Assembly: GCA_016839875.1 (NCBI GenBank)
Contig: JAEOTK010000109.1
Span: 1 to 19,153 of the forward strand
Reading direction: 5' to 3'
DNA from: Candidatus Heimdallarchaeota archaeon
GTDB taxonomy: Archaea; Asgardarchaeota; Heimdallarchaeia; Heimdallarchaeales; Heimdallarchaeaceae
DNA length: 19,153 nucleotides
The position numbers were made by a program, and so were the translations under genes. Each line of letters starts with the position of its first letter. Position 1 is the first letter of the stretch. A model generated the notes under the pieces. The model had not been told where the DNA came from and searched no databases. It saw only the letters and a program-made list of their open reading frames with translations. This document shows positions 7,786-16,132 of this stretch, piece after piece.

Positions 7786-8619
7786 CTACAGCTTCTTTAG
7801 TTTCTCAACGAATGATAAATCGACTTCATCCTTCTCATATAGAAGTCTTCCTTCCATTCCCCCATGAATAACTAAAGTTTGACCACTTATGTGACCTGAA
7901 ACTTTATCTGATAACAGAAATGCCACAGCACCAGCAATATCTTCAGAAACAGCAATCTTGCTCATAGGTATGGTTTGTAGAATTTTTTTCAATTTACCTA
8001 TATCATCGAGTGTTCCTTTTGCCATTTGTGTATATACCCAACCTGGTGCTACAGTATTAATTCTACCAAGTGGTGCTAATTGCACTATTTCATTTTTCCA
8101 TGTTTTTGTCAGTCCATACATCATAGCAGCTTTTGTTGCGGAATAATCTGCATATCCTGATTCTCCGAATTCTCCTGCTGTTGATCCAATTAGAACAGCT
8201 GATCCATGCTTATCTGGAAATCTTTTAAGGTTGATAAAGAACTCTCGTATGCACAGAAAAACACCAGTTAGATTTGTTTGCAGAGTGTCATTCCATCGTT
8301 CTAGAGAAATTTCGGATGTCAGAGCTCTTTCAGAAGCTGCAATAGCAGCATTAGCTACAAGAGAGTCAATTCTACCAAAATTGTCAATTGCAACAGAGAA
8401 GATATTCTTCACTTCGCCCTCTTTTCTCAAATCTCCTTGAACAATTTTCACTTTTTTTGGGTCACATTTTTTCTGTATTTCTAAAGCTCTTTCCTTACTT
8501 GTATTATAGTGAAGACTAACGTTTGCACCTTCTTCAAAGAGCAATTTAACTATCTCTTCACCTATTCCCCCAGCACCACCTGTAACTAAAATGTGCTTAT
8601 TATTCAATCCAAGATCCAT
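7786..8619 (-). CDS. Short-chain dehydrogenase/reductase (SDR family, FabG-like)
   Basis: A 277-residue classical SDR. The Rossmann cofactor loop TGGAGGIG (13-20) is near the N-terminus. GDLRKEGEV (62-70) and NAA (90-92) follow. The catalytic set is N116 (TNLTG), S146 (IGSTAG), Y159 and K163 (YSATK), then PGWVYTQM after the active site and GQTLVIHGG near the C-terminus. An N/S/Y/K tetrad in this order marks an active NAD(P)H oxidoreductase. HYNTSKE after the second strand suggests NADP(H) but does not prove it. The C-terminal extension (EGRLLYEKDEVDLSFVEKLKKL) is longer than in FabG. Substrate is unknown: 3-oxoacyl thioester, sugar or another ketone are all possible. The gene is divergent from tldD across 102 bases, with AATTTTAAAT about 26 nt upstream. 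Confidence 0.9.
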   Translation of the reverse strand: MDLGLNNKHILVTGGAGGIGEEIVKLLFEEGANVSLHYNTSKERALEIQKKCDPKKVKIVQGDLRKEGEVKNIFSVAIDNFGRIDSLVANAAIAASERALTSEISLERWNDTLQTNLTGVFLCIREFFINLKRFPDKHGSAVLIGSTAGEFGESGYADYSATKAAMMYGLTKTWKNEIVQLAPLGRINTVAPGWVYTQMAKGTLDDIGKLKKILQTIPMSKIAVSEDIAGAVAFLLSDKVSGHISGQTLVIHGGMEGRLLYEKDEVDLSFVEKLKKL

Positions 8620-8640
8620 GAATCATTATTTATTGTTGAG

Positions 8641-8650
8641 ATTTAAAATT
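8641..8650 (-). promoter_or_regulatory. TATA-like box for the SDR gene
   Basis: AATTTTAAAT on the minus strand, centred about 26 nt before the SDR start at 8619, fitting a leaderless transcript. Confidence 0.45.
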
Positions 8651-8685
8651 TGCTCTAAATTGAAAATTAATTTTATTTACATAAC

Positions 8686-8693
8686 TTTATAAG
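8686..8693 (+). promoter_or_regulatory. TATA box for tldDE
   Basis: TTTATAAG, centred about 32 nt before the tldD ATG. Transcription would start about 5 nt before the ATG, and no ribosome binding site is present, which fits a very short leader. It lies about 40 bp from the SDR gene's TATA-like box in the same divergent gap. Confidence 0.5.
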
Positions 8694-8721
8694 ATTCTGC
8701 TCGATTTTCCAACTGATATTT

Positions 8722-10116
8722 ATGTCAGATATTAGTGATAAAATTCTTAACGAATTGGAAAAAGAAGCGGTAACATACGCTGACTTTAGAATAGAAAATT
8801 CGCTAATGACACAGATTAGAACAGTTAATGGCAAAGTTGAACAAAGCACAACAGGTGTAGAATCAGGAATAGGTTTAAGATTATTAAAAAACGGTGCATG
8901 GGGATTTTCATATGGTCCCATCGAAAACTACACTGAAGTTGTGAATATGGCTTTACAAGCAAACAAGTTAAATCTCAAGTATAAAAAAGAGGAAATAAAA
9001 CTAGCTGAAGTCAAAGTAGTTCAAGATAAATTCGAAGGAGAACAGAAAAGGAAATTAGAAGACGTAGGATTTGATGAAAAGATTAAGATGACTCTTGAAA
9101 CTGATAAAGCTCAAGAAGATGAAAGAATAAAATCTAGATCATCAGCTTTTCGAGAAGTTCTCAGAAGAATGCAACTTGTAACTACCGAGGGTACCAATAT
9201 AGAATTCAGTGTTCCCTATGTTATGATGTTTGCCACTTCAGTTGCAAGAGAAGGAGACCAAGCTATTGAAGGAAGAAGCAGATTTGGACATCTAGGAGGT
9301 ATAGAAGTTGTTGATGTTAAGACACCTCAGGAGATGGGTGAAGATGCAAAAGAAAGAGCCTTAGAGGGACTTAAAGCTCCGAAAGTAAAAGGAGGAAGGT
9401 ATCCTGTAGTCTTAGATGGAACTATTAACCACTTATTTGCACATGAAGCTGCAGGTCATTCAGCTGAAGGTGATTTTGTTCAAACTGCAGGTGTACTTCG
9501 AGGAAAACTAGGGAAAAGGGTTGGATCTCCTATTGTAAATCTCATCGATGATGGCTCTCTTATCGAAACTAATGGTATTCGATCTTTTGGATACATCAAA
9601 TATGACGATGAGGGTGTACCAGGTCAGAAAACTTACGTAATGAAAGACGGAATTCTAGAAACATATATCAATGATAGACAATCAGCAGAGCATTTTGATT
9701 TGAAACCAACAGGGAATTCTAGAGCTGAAGCATATAATCATCCACAAATTGTTAGAATGACAAATACATACATTTCACCAGCTAAGGATCCAATGAATTC
9801 GGAAGAATTATTGGAGCTAATTAAGAATGGATTTCTACTTATGCAAGGTGGTGGAGGACAAGTTGATCCAATTAAAGGAACTTTCAACTTCGGAGTAGCG
9901 GAATTATATGAAATTAAGAACGGAGAAGCTGGGCAAAGATATAGACCAACAACCCTAGCTGGAAATACATTAGAAACTTTAAACAAAATCGTAGGGATTT
10001 CTCCTGAGATGGGTAATCCTTTAGATAGTATAGGTTTCTGTGGAAAAGATGGACAATCAGCTCCAGTAGGAGTAACAGCAGGTTGGCTAGCTGTGAAGAA
10101 TATTGTAGTAGGTTAA
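8722..10116 (+). CDS. tldD: TldD metalloprotease, zinc-bearing subunit
   Basis: Catalytic subunit of the TldD/TldE heterodimeric peptidase (peptidase U62), a cytoplasmic enzyme that digests unfolded peptides through an internal cavity. In E. coli it matures microcin B17 and degrades CcdA. The 464-residue product carries the HExxxH zinc motif as HEAAGH (H241, E242, H246), followed by SAEGD. C440 in IGFCGKDGQ near the C-terminus is the expected third zinc ligand. The N-terminal part has the usual DFRIENS and GVESGIGLRLL segments. Length is normal for the family (about 440-480). The gene overlaps no other ORF and is followed after one base by the frame of its partner tldE. No microcin-like precursor gene is visible nearby, so a general peptide-clearing role is the simpler reading. 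Confidence 0.94.
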   Translation: MSDISDKILNELEKEAVTYADFRIENSLMTQIRTVNGKVEQSTTGVESGIGLRLLKNGAWGFSYGPIENYTEVVNMALQANKLNLKYKKEEIKLAEVKVVQDKFEGEQKRKLEDVGFDEKIKMTLETDKAQEDERIKSRSSAFREVLRRMQLVTTEGTNIEFSVPYVMMFATSVAREGDQAIEGRSRFGHLGGIEVVDVKTPQEMGEDAKERALEGLKAPKVKGGRYPVVLDGTINHLFAHEAAGHSAEGDFVQTAGVLRGKLGKRVGSPIVNLIDDGSLIETNGIRSFGYIKYDDEGVPGQKTYVMKDGILETYINDRQSAEHFDLKPTGNSRAEAYNHPQIVRMTNTYISPAKDPMNSEELLELIKNGFLLMQGGGGQVDPIKGTFNFGVAELYEIKNGEAGQRYRPTTLAGNTLETLNKIVGISPEMGNPLDSIGFCGKDGQSAPVGVTAGWLAVKNIVVG

Positions 10117-10126
10117 GGTGAAAGAA

Positions 10127-11587
10127 ATGTCAGATATTGATCTAAATACAAAAATTGAAAATGGAATAGACTATGGATTAAAAGCAGCTAAAAAATTAGG
10201 AGCAGAACATTGTGAAGCGTTTGGTCTGAATCAAAGAGCTTTCAATCTTGAAATAGAAAAAAATAAACCTAAACACAACCTCGGGATTATGCATGGACTT
10301 TCTTTTAGAGTAATTGCAAATAATGCTCTAGGGTTTGCTTACACTTCTTCATTCAAAGAGGAAGACATCAAACACACAGTAAAATTGGCTATTCAAAACG
10401 CGCAAACAAAGAAAAAAGATCCAGATTTGCAACCTTTTCCTTCTCCTAAGAAATCTACCGAAAAACTACCTATTGATGAGAAACTATACAAAATAGATGC
10501 TAATACTGCAGCTGAAGATTTTGGAAAGATGCTAGATACTGAATTACCCAAAGATATCTACTTCCTTCAAGCTTTTGGGTTAGTAGGAGCAGGAGAAGAA
10601 TATCTCAAAAGCTCTTTAGGAATGGATATTGTTGAGAAAGGAGCAGGATATGGTTTTGGAATAGGCTATTTGTCAACTCATGGTTTTCCATCTTATGAAT
10701 TTCATTTAGAAGGTACACGATCTTATGGAGGAATTGATCCATTGAAAATTGCAGAAACAGCTTTAGACAAAACTCTCAAATCATCAAAACCGCAGACAAT
10801 GTCTCTTGCAGGAGAATATCCCATAATAATTACACCAGAAGGTTCGTATGGAATTTTTGGAGGATTATTCATGGTTCTTACTCAATTGTTGAGAGGAGAC
10901 AAAGCTTCTAGAGGAGAGACAGTTTTTGCAGATAGAATAGGAGACCAAATAGCTGTTGATAATTTTACTCTTGCGGACGATCCTTTAAGAACAGATCTGA
11001 TGACTTCAGCCCTTTATGACGCAGAAGGTACCCCAACACAAAGAACAACCCTAATTGACAAAGGTGTTTTGCAAACCTATTATCTCGATTCTTACTATGC
11101 TGGAAAATTGAATATGAAAAGCAATGGAAAAGCAACAAAAGGAGGAGGAATATTTGGAGGTAATCCTATCAAATCTCCGCCTGGAGTAGGATCATTTGCA
11201 ACTGTTATTGAACCAGGAGATTCATCATTAGATGAGATGATAGCAGAAACAAAAGAAGGATTCATGATGAAAAACTTCATGGGGATACATATGTCTGATT
11301 TGAGCAGTGGAAGATTCGCAGTTACAGGATCTGGATGGTATATTAAGAATGGAGAACTAAAACAACCAGTACAAGATATTTCGGTTGCAGGAACAATTCC
11401 AGATTTACTTCAGAATATAGATATGGTCTCAAAAGAACGTAAAAAAGGACTAAATAATGAAGTTCCTTATTTGCGAATAAGTAAATTAGAAATTACCGCT
11501 AAAAAACTTGATTTCAAGATTAGATTTGGAATGAAGGTTCTAAAAGCAATGATTAAACTAGGTATTGTAAAAAATCCTTTTGTTTAA
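10127..11587 (+). CDS. pmbA: TldE/PmbA, partner subunit of TldD
   Basis: Non-catalytic subunit of the TldD/TldE peptidase. It shows the family fold signals but no HExxxH: DYGLKAAKKLGAEHCEAFG at the N-terminus, then GLSFRVIANNALGFAYTS, and later FADRIGDQIAVDNFTLADDPLRTDL and YDAEGTPTQRTTLIDKGVLQTYYLDSYYA. Next come GGNPIKSPPG and DLSSGRFAVTGSGWYIKNGEL, the latter two near the C-terminus. An in-frame GTG lies at 10118, one base after the tldD stop. I prefer ATG 10127 (486 residues) because GGTGA at 10117-10121 then sits 5 bases upstream as a ribosome binding site. The tldD-tldE order and near-overlap indicate an obligate operon. The last ~40 residues (KKLDFKIRFGMKVLKAMIKLG...) form a basic tail that may be longer than in bacterial PmbA. 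Confidence 0.93.
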   Translation: MSDIDLNTKIENGIDYGLKAAKKLGAEHCEAFGLNQRAFNLEIEKNKPKHNLGIMHGLSFRVIANNALGFAYTSSFKEEDIKHTVKLAIQNAQTKKKDPDLQPFPSPKKSTEKLPIDEKLYKIDANTAAEDFGKMLDTELPKDIYFLQAFGLVGAGEEYLKSSLGMDIVEKGAGYGFGIGYLSTHGFPSYEFHLEGTRSYGGIDPLKIAETALDKTLKSSKPQTMSLAGEYPIIITPEGSYGIFGGLFMVLTQLLRGDKASRGETVFADRIGDQIAVDNFTLADDPLRTDLMTSALYDAEGTPTQRTTLIDKGVLQTYYLDSYYAGKLNMKSNGKATKGGGIFGGNPIKSPPGVGSFATVIEPGDSSLDEMIAETKEGFMMKNFMGIHMSDLSSGRFAVTGSGWYIKNGELKQPVQDISVAGTIPDLLQNIDMVSKERKKGLNNEVPYLRISKLEITAKKLDFKIRFGMKVLKAMIKLGIVKNPFV

Positions 11588-11590
11588 TCC

Positions 11591-11599
11591 TTTTTTTTT
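11591..11599 (+). terminator. T-run terminator after tldDE
   Basis: Nine consecutive T start 4 bases after the pmbA stop. This is the typical archaeal intrinsic termination signal. Confidence 0.6.
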
Positions 11600-11653
11600 C
11601 AAATATACAATAGCAAGTTGATAAAAAGTTAAAAACAAAAAAATAAAAAGAGA

Positions 11654-11676
11654 AAGAAAAAAGATTATTTTTTCTT
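11654..11676. terminator. Bidirectional A/T hairpin terminator at the end of the surface-protein gene
   Basis: A 9-bp perfect inverted repeat, AAGAAAAAA (11654-11662) and TTTTTTCTT (11668-11676), has a 5-base loop and overlaps the stop codon of the minus-strand surface-protein gene. Beyond it on the minus strand come further T-rich tracts (11625-11653). It could end transcription from both directions between these convergent genes. The stem doubles as the codons for the terminal KKKK, so the symmetry may partly be a coding by-product. Confidence 0.4.
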
Positions 11677-14532
11677 CTTTAAGAATATTACTGCGCTAGC
11701 AACTGCTGCTAGACCTATTATACCGATCATGGATATTATACCGTATTCTGGTACGTTTGGAAACATATGACCAATTAAGCCGAACAAATCAAGCATTGCT
11801 TTGTATGTAGAACCAATTTGGATCTCAATATATCCATCCACTAGTCCTCCATTGTCAAATCCATAGCCTAAGCTATTTGTAACAATGAAATCAAAGCCTG
11901 CTCTCATTCCTCCACCGATAACAACGAAATCTGTTGCATCGATTCCAACATAGAATGTTGCGTTGACATATCCTACTTGGCTTTGTGTCTCCCAATCAAA
12001 GTCTCCGTTCAGCATGGTGAATTGAAGATCTAATTCTGCTTGCAGATTGACATAATAGTATTGTACATCTGTTCCTGCATGATAGTATTCTCCTAGTTCA
12101 GGAAGGAATACTATGTTATTAAGATCAACATTGTAGTTTTGCATTGCAAGAGCGTTTAGAGCACCAATGAAGTAGTCATAATGTCCTAGAACTGAATTGG
12201 CTGTTGTAAATACACCATCCCAATAATTCCAATCTGCCAACCATACAGGTCCTCCACCAGAAAACAGTGGCCACTTATAAGTATCTACATGAGCTGGATC
12301 AGTTAGATTAGCGGGATTTTGTAATGTCATTGTTGCTGTACCCCATAGATTATCTACACTAGTCATATCAACAGTGAGGAATGTTCTACCAATAGAAGCT
12401 AAAGCGTTTTGCTTGAATTCATGAACACCGTCAACAAATTCGGTAGGTGCTAATGGAGGTAGATCATAGTAGAATATAGCGTCACCTATGAAGTAAGACC
12501 ATGAAAGTGGGCTTGGTAATGCTGGAGTATATACAATTTCACTGGTTGGATCTAACTCAACTGTAAGGTCAAGCCACATATCTACTTGTGAGTAGAAATC
12601 TATGTAGTTTGTTATATTAAGTAGCAATCCGGTTGACGTATTGTATCCCCAAGTTACGTCCATTGTAATTCCTGGTTCAGAAGCATTCATAGACATAGAG
12701 AATTCAAAGTAGTTGTATGCTTGGTTCCATGTTGATGCAAATCCTGGTTCTCCTGAAGTATCATTTCTGGCTACATCAATCTCATCCATAGCTGTCCAGT
12801 TAGTATCAATAGCGTAGACAGTTTGCATTGGAACCATTGCTGAGCTGAATGGGAAGTAATCATATGCCCCCCAGTTGAACTCATATTCCATTAGTCCCAT
12901 GTCCAAATCTGTTAGCATTGTTAATGTTGTAGCTATTGGTAGAATTGAACCAGATAAGAATGAAAACTCGGCATCAGGTAATGTCATATTATAGAATGGT
13001 CCATTACTCCATAACCAGTTTATACTCTCTGCGGCTGATATTCTCTCCATGTATTTGTATCCTCTGTTATAGCCTTCTTCGTACTGATATGCGTAAGCGA
13101 TATTGGATTCGGACTCATATTCTGTAGTTACAACTGCGAAAGGTAGAGTTGAGGGTGTTGTATCAAATGTTGATGGATAATCTATTGTTGCATTGGCAAA
13201 ACCATCATAGTATGCTGGATGTATCCAATTCCAATATGCCATCCTTCTTTGATCTCCTATGTTCAATCCATAGTAACCGTCGTAGTATCCTTGGTCATAC
13301 CCATCAATGGCTCCTTGTCGGTAACCTTCATCATGGGCATTATATGGATCATCCCACCATTCTGGTGCATTGTAATTATATCCATATGGATGGCCATCGT
13401 GAGCATCCCAGGCTCCTGTTTCGTTAGCCCAGTACCATTCATCACCGTATCCGTTTCTGTAACCGGCCCAAAATGTATCCCATTCATTATCGTAGAGATC
13501 TTTGTATAGATTTTCATTGAAGTTAACTAAAGATCCTTCATACATGAATCCTCCTCTATAATACCTCTCATAGAGTTGGGAATAGAGGAAATCTCCTGCA
13601 TATTCTTCAACATCAGCAGCTGGACCTGGCCAACCGGTTCTTTTATCTGGTATTTTATTCGCTATGAAGTCAGCTTGACCTGAGGTAAAACCATCAGTTC
13701 TTACTGTGAAGAAACCAGCATAAAATCCGTTTAGTGCAGAAATTGGGTCATCCCATGTTACGTCTATACCACTTTCCCAGAATGCTTGGAAACCGATTTC
13801 ATAACCCAGGTGTTGACCTAGATCATATCCAAACCAATAGATATCATAAGGTCCATAGTGACGAGCTTCTGGCATATTCCACCACATGTTGCTGTACCAG
13901 TCACCACCCCACATCCATGAGTTGTTTGCATCTTGGAAACCTCTTGAAAATTCACCTGTGAAAGTGCTATTGAAGCCACTCCAAAAAGTGCTACCAACAT
14001 CATCTAGGATTGGTTCATCAAATTCAGCATCTGGCCATGTGTCATTATACAGATATCTCTCACTCTGCGAAAAGTCATCTGGGAAGGAGAATTGTGATAC
14101 ATTAGCATATGCACCTAACTCATCATTGAGTTTGATGTACATGTATATCGACAATGCATCTTGCCATATTGGAGTTGGTTCGTAAGTTCCACTAGTATGA
14201 TTCCATTTGTAGAGTGGTAATGTATCCATTGCATTGATTAAGACGTTTAATTCACTGCCTTCTAAAGATCCGATTAATCCTTTATCAAAAGCAGGACCAC
14301 CGACTTGTTCAAGAAGCATATCTAAAGCATCCCAAATTCCAGCACCATACTGGAAAGTAGAAATGTTGTATAATAGCTTTTGACCTTCAACTACTGAAGT
14401 GACATCATTTAATTGATAATCACCACCTGTTGGAGCGTCTGGTCTTGCATTTGTAGTAATCAGACTAGAAGGAGTCAATAACGGCAGTAATATTAGCAAT
14501 AGGCCTATTCCTAAAATTATTCGTTTTTTCAT
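11665..14532 (-). CDS. Large secreted, C-terminally anchored cell-surface protein rich in aromatic residues
   Basis: A 955-residue exported protein. A signal peptide (KKR, then a Leu/Ile-rich core, cleavage likely near A29) is followed by a long extracellular region. The C-terminal anchor is PEYG (928-931), a ~20-residue hydrophobic helix and KKKK, the layout of PEF/PEFG-type archaeosortase substrates. There are at least 15 N-x-S/T sequons and almost no Lys/Arg in the ectodomain, both typical of archaeal surface glycoproteins. Residues ~180-450 are extremely rich in Trp, Tyr, Gly and Asp. They include a period-4 run with Gly at 403, 407, 411, 415 and 419, and two copies each of FW[SA]G[FY] (183-187, 354-358) and WDDP (260-263, 393-396), suggesting a degenerate internal duplication. 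The second half looks beta-rich. TATATTAG lies about 28 nt upstream of the ATG. I do not recognise the ectodomain; an S-layer or adhesion role is inference. Confidence 0.88.
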   Translation of the reverse strand: MKKRIILGIGLLLILLPLLTPSSLITTNARPDAPTGGDYQLNDVTSVVEGQKLLYNISTFQYGAGIWDALDMLLEQVGGPAFDKGLIGSLEGSELNVLINAMDTLPLYKWNHTSGTYEPTPIWQDALSIYMYIKLNDELGAYANVSQFSFPDDFSQSERYLYNDTWPDAEFDEPILDDVGSTFWSGFNSTFTGEFSRGFQDANNSWMWGGDWYSNMWWNMPEARHYGPYDIYWFGYDLGQHLGYEIGFQAFWESGIDVTWDDPISALNGFYAGFFTVRTDGFTSGQADFIANKIPDKRTGWPGPAADVEEYAGDFLYSQLYERYYRGGFMYEGSLVNFNENLYKDLYDNEWDTFWAGYRNGYGDEWYWANETGAWDAHDGHPYGYNYNAPEWWDDPYNAHDEGYRQGAIDGYDQGYYDGYYGLNIGDQRRMAYWNWIHPAYYDGFANATIDYPSTFDTTPSTLPFAVVTTEYESESNIAYAYQYEEGYNRGYKYMERISAAESINWLWSNGPFYNMTLPDAEFSFLSGSILPIATTLTMLTDLDMGLMEYEFNWGAYDYFPFSSAMVPMQTVYAIDTNWTAMDEIDVARNDTSGEPGFASTWNQAYNYFEFSMSMNASEPGITMDVTWGYNTSTGLLLNITNYIDFYSQVDMWLDLTVELDPTSEIVYTPALPSPLSWSYFIGDAIFYYDLPPLAPTEFVDGVHEFKQNALASIGRTFLTVDMTSVDNLWGTATMTLQNPANLTDPAHVDTYKWPLFSGGGPVWLADWNYWDGVFTTANSVLGHYDYFIGALNALAMQNYNVDLNNIVFLPELGEYYHAGTDVQYYYVNLQAELDLQFTMLNGDFDWETQSQVGYVNATFYVGIDATDFVVIGGGMRAGFDFIVTNSLGYGFDNGGLVDGYIEIQIGSTYKAMLDLFGLIGHMFPNVPEYGIISMIGIIGLAAVASAVIFLKKKK

Positions 14533-14730
14533 AATACTTGAACCCCTTCGTGGATTCTAATATACAGTATTGAGAAAGTCCTTTAAAAACATAATGTTAG
14601 GTTTTTCTCGAAGAATACACCTACAAGGTGTTAGAATTATAATGTCGTGAAAATGCAAATTATGAAAAAATGTAATTAATGCATAAAAATTAATGAGCCT
14701 TTTGTCTGTAAAAATGAGCAAAAAATGAAA
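14533..14730 (-). promoter_or_regulatory. Upstream region of the surface-protein gene with a 6-bp inverted repeat
   Basis: A 198-base gap without an ORF. It holds the TATA box (14557-14564) and a perfect inverted repeat ACACCT-ACA-AGGTGT at 14617-14631, about 85-100 bases before the start codon. T-rich tracts on the minus strand after the zinc-ribbon gene stop could end that transcript. No RNA gene is recognisable. Confidence 0.35.
14557..14564 (-). promoter_or_regulatory. TATA box for the surface-protein gene
   Basis: TATATTAG on the minus strand, centred about 28 nt before the ATG at 14532. A purine-rich AAGGGG lies about 10-15 nt before the ATG. Confidence 0.5.
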
Positions 14731-14916
14731 TCAGTCTAGCTCAGTTGGTTGTTCAAATTGACTCCCAAAGAATTCAAAAACATGATAGCTTCCACATTCT
14801 TGACAATAAAATGTCAGTGTAAAGGCTCCCTTTCTGTTTTCTCCAATATAATCATGTACTTTTTCTATTTCGCAAAATTTACAGTAGAATTTTAATTTCT
14901 GTTTCTCTTCTGACAT
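14731..14916 (-). CDS. Small zinc-ribbon protein, function unknown
   Basis: A 61-residue protein with two CxxC knuckles, C12/C15 and C38/C41 (FYCKFC and FYCQECGSYH), separated by 22 residues. This is the layout of a single zinc ribbon. Aromatic residues flank both knuckles (KFYCKF, LTFYCQE, VFEFFG), and the C-terminus is acidic. The two knuckle halves resemble each other (K/T-F-Y-C-x-x-C). I do not recognise a named family; such ribbons occur in archaeal transcription or RNA-binding proteins but also as orphan metal-binding proteins. It lies 57 bases after the aminotransferase stop on the same strand and could be co-transcribed with it. A purine stretch (AGAAGG) about 4-9 bases before the ATG may serve as ribosome binding site. 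The cysteine pattern argues that this short ORF is a real gene. Confidence 0.75.
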   Translation of the reverse strand: MSEEKQKLKFYCKFCEIEKVHDYIGENRKGAFTLTFYCQECGSYHVFEFFGSQFEQPTELD

Positions 14917-14973
14917 ATGCCTTCTATTATCTATTTTACATATTCATTTTTAAGTTATTTGTATTTCTCGAAT

Positions 14974-16131
14974 TTATAGTATTTTTCCCAATCTTTCCAT
15001 TACTTCATTGATTTTGGGTATGCTGACTGAGCCAAAACTTGCTCTAACATTTTGTTCAGTTGCTGGTCCAAATTCTGTTCCAGGAACAACAATCACTCTG
15101 GCATCTTCAAAAGCTCTAATTGAGAATTCCTTGCCATCTGGATATTTTGATTCAGAAACATCTGGGTAGCAGAAAAATGAACCACTAGGTTTCTGACACT
15201 TTATTCCATTTAGAGAATTAAAACCTTCAACAATTTTGTCTCTTCGCTCTTGAAAAACCTCTTTTACCTTCTTTTTGAAGTCATATGCTTCTTGTGTAAG
15301 CATAAAATTAGCTAAAGCAATCTGAGTGGGAGTTGTAGCATTTGCTATTACCCAAGGATGGTAATTTATAATGGGTTGAAGCAAATCTGAGGGAGCAACT
15401 CCAAAGCCCATTCTCCACCCAGGAATAGCGTAGGTTTTAGAAAAGGTATTTACGGTAAATGTTCTTTCATAAGCACCATCAATAGACCCAACATGAACGT
15501 GCTTGTTGTCATCGAAAGTATAATATTCATACACTTCATCACTAATGATTATAAGATTATAATCTACTGCTAAATCAACAATCTCCTTCAGTTCATCATG
15601 AGTCATAACTGCCCCTGTGGGATTAGAAGGAAAGTTAAGAAAGATCATTCTTGTTTTATCTGAAATAATCTCTTTGGTTTTCTCAATATCAATTTTGAAA
15701 TCTTCAGTAGAAGGCATCCAAGCATTTTTCCCACCAGCAAGTACTACTTGACGCGGATAGGTTAGAAAGCAAGGGTCTTGAATTAAAACCTCATCACCAG
15801 GTTTTAGATAGGTTTGTAAAGCTATGTAAATTAATTGCACTCCTCCACATCCTATTATTGTTCCTCCAGAAACATCATAATCAACGCCATAGTCTTTTTT
15901 GTATTTATGGACAATATTCTGTCTAAGTTCTATATTTCCTGGAGTTTGTTCATACCCGTTGAAATTATCATCAACTGCTTTCTTTAAGGCTTCTTTGAGT
16001 CCATCAGGTGTAAGAATATCTGGTTCCCCTATACCTAAAGAGATAGCATCTTCGACTCCCTTGGATTTATCAAAAAGCTCTCTAATTCCACTAGGTTCAA
16101 TCTTATCAAGTTTTTCTGCTGGAAATTTCAT
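14974..16131 (-). CDS. Class I/II PLP-dependent aminotransferase (AspB-like)
   Basis: A 385-residue fold-type I aminotransferase that moves an amino group between an amino acid and a 2-oxoacid in the cytoplasm. Motifs in order: LGIGEPD (32-38), GYEQTPGN (59-66), the FPSNPTG loop with N170, SDEVYEYYTF (D198 for the PLP pyridine, Y201), FSKTYAIPGWRMGF with the Schiff-base lysine K232 and phosphate-binding R240, and VRASFG with substrate-carboxylate R363. Length and motifs fit the archaeal aspartate/aromatic/alanine aminotransferase group (family Igamma). Specificity cannot be read with confidence. With iorAB in the same window, an aromatic substrate would make sense, but the genes are far apart. 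A perfect palindrome lies directly before the start codon, which suggests transcriptional control. Confidence 0.93.
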   Translation of the reverse strand: MKFPAEKLDKIEPSGIRELFDKSKGVEDAISLGIGEPDILTPDGLKEALKKAVDDNFNGYEQTPGNIELRQNIVHKYKKDYGVDYDVSGGTIIGCGGVQLIYIALQTYLKPGDEVLIQDPCFLTYPRQVVLAGGKNAWMPSTEDFKIDIEKTKEIISDKTRMIFLNFPSNPTGAVMTHDELKEIVDLAVDYNLIIISDEVYEYYTFDDNKHVHVGSIDGAYERTFTVNTFSKTYAIPGWRMGFGVAPSDLLQPIINYHPWVIANATTPTQIALANFMLTQEAYDFKKKVKEVFQERRDKIVEGFNSLNGIKCQKPSGSFFCYPDVSESKYPDGKEFSIRAFEDARVIVVPGTEFGPATEQNVRASFGSVSIPKINEVMERLGKIL

Positions 16132-16132
16132 A

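Noticed and set aside
10118..10126. GTG at 10118 as the start of pmbA
   Set aside because: GGTGA at 10117-10121 is better read as the ribosome binding site for the ATG at 10127 than as part of the coding sequence.
12936..14185. Several plus-strand ORFs of 60-100 codons opposite the surface-protein gene, and one minus-strand ORF in another frame at 13263-13517
   Set aside because: They are shadows of the biased Trp/Tyr/Gly/Asp codons of the real gene. None has a motif, a promoter or a ribosome binding site.
14640..14730. Possible small RNA or riboswitch in the AT-rich gap before the surface-protein gene
   Set aside because: Only loose AT repeats are visible, with no stable stem or known aptamer core.
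14732..14768. tRNA-like text (TAGCTCAGTTGGTTGTTCAAATTGACTCC) resembling a D-arm and T-loop on the plus strand
   Set aside because: The D-arm-like and T-loop-like strings lie almost next to each other, with no anticodon arm or acceptor stem around them. They fall inside the zinc-ribbon reading frame.
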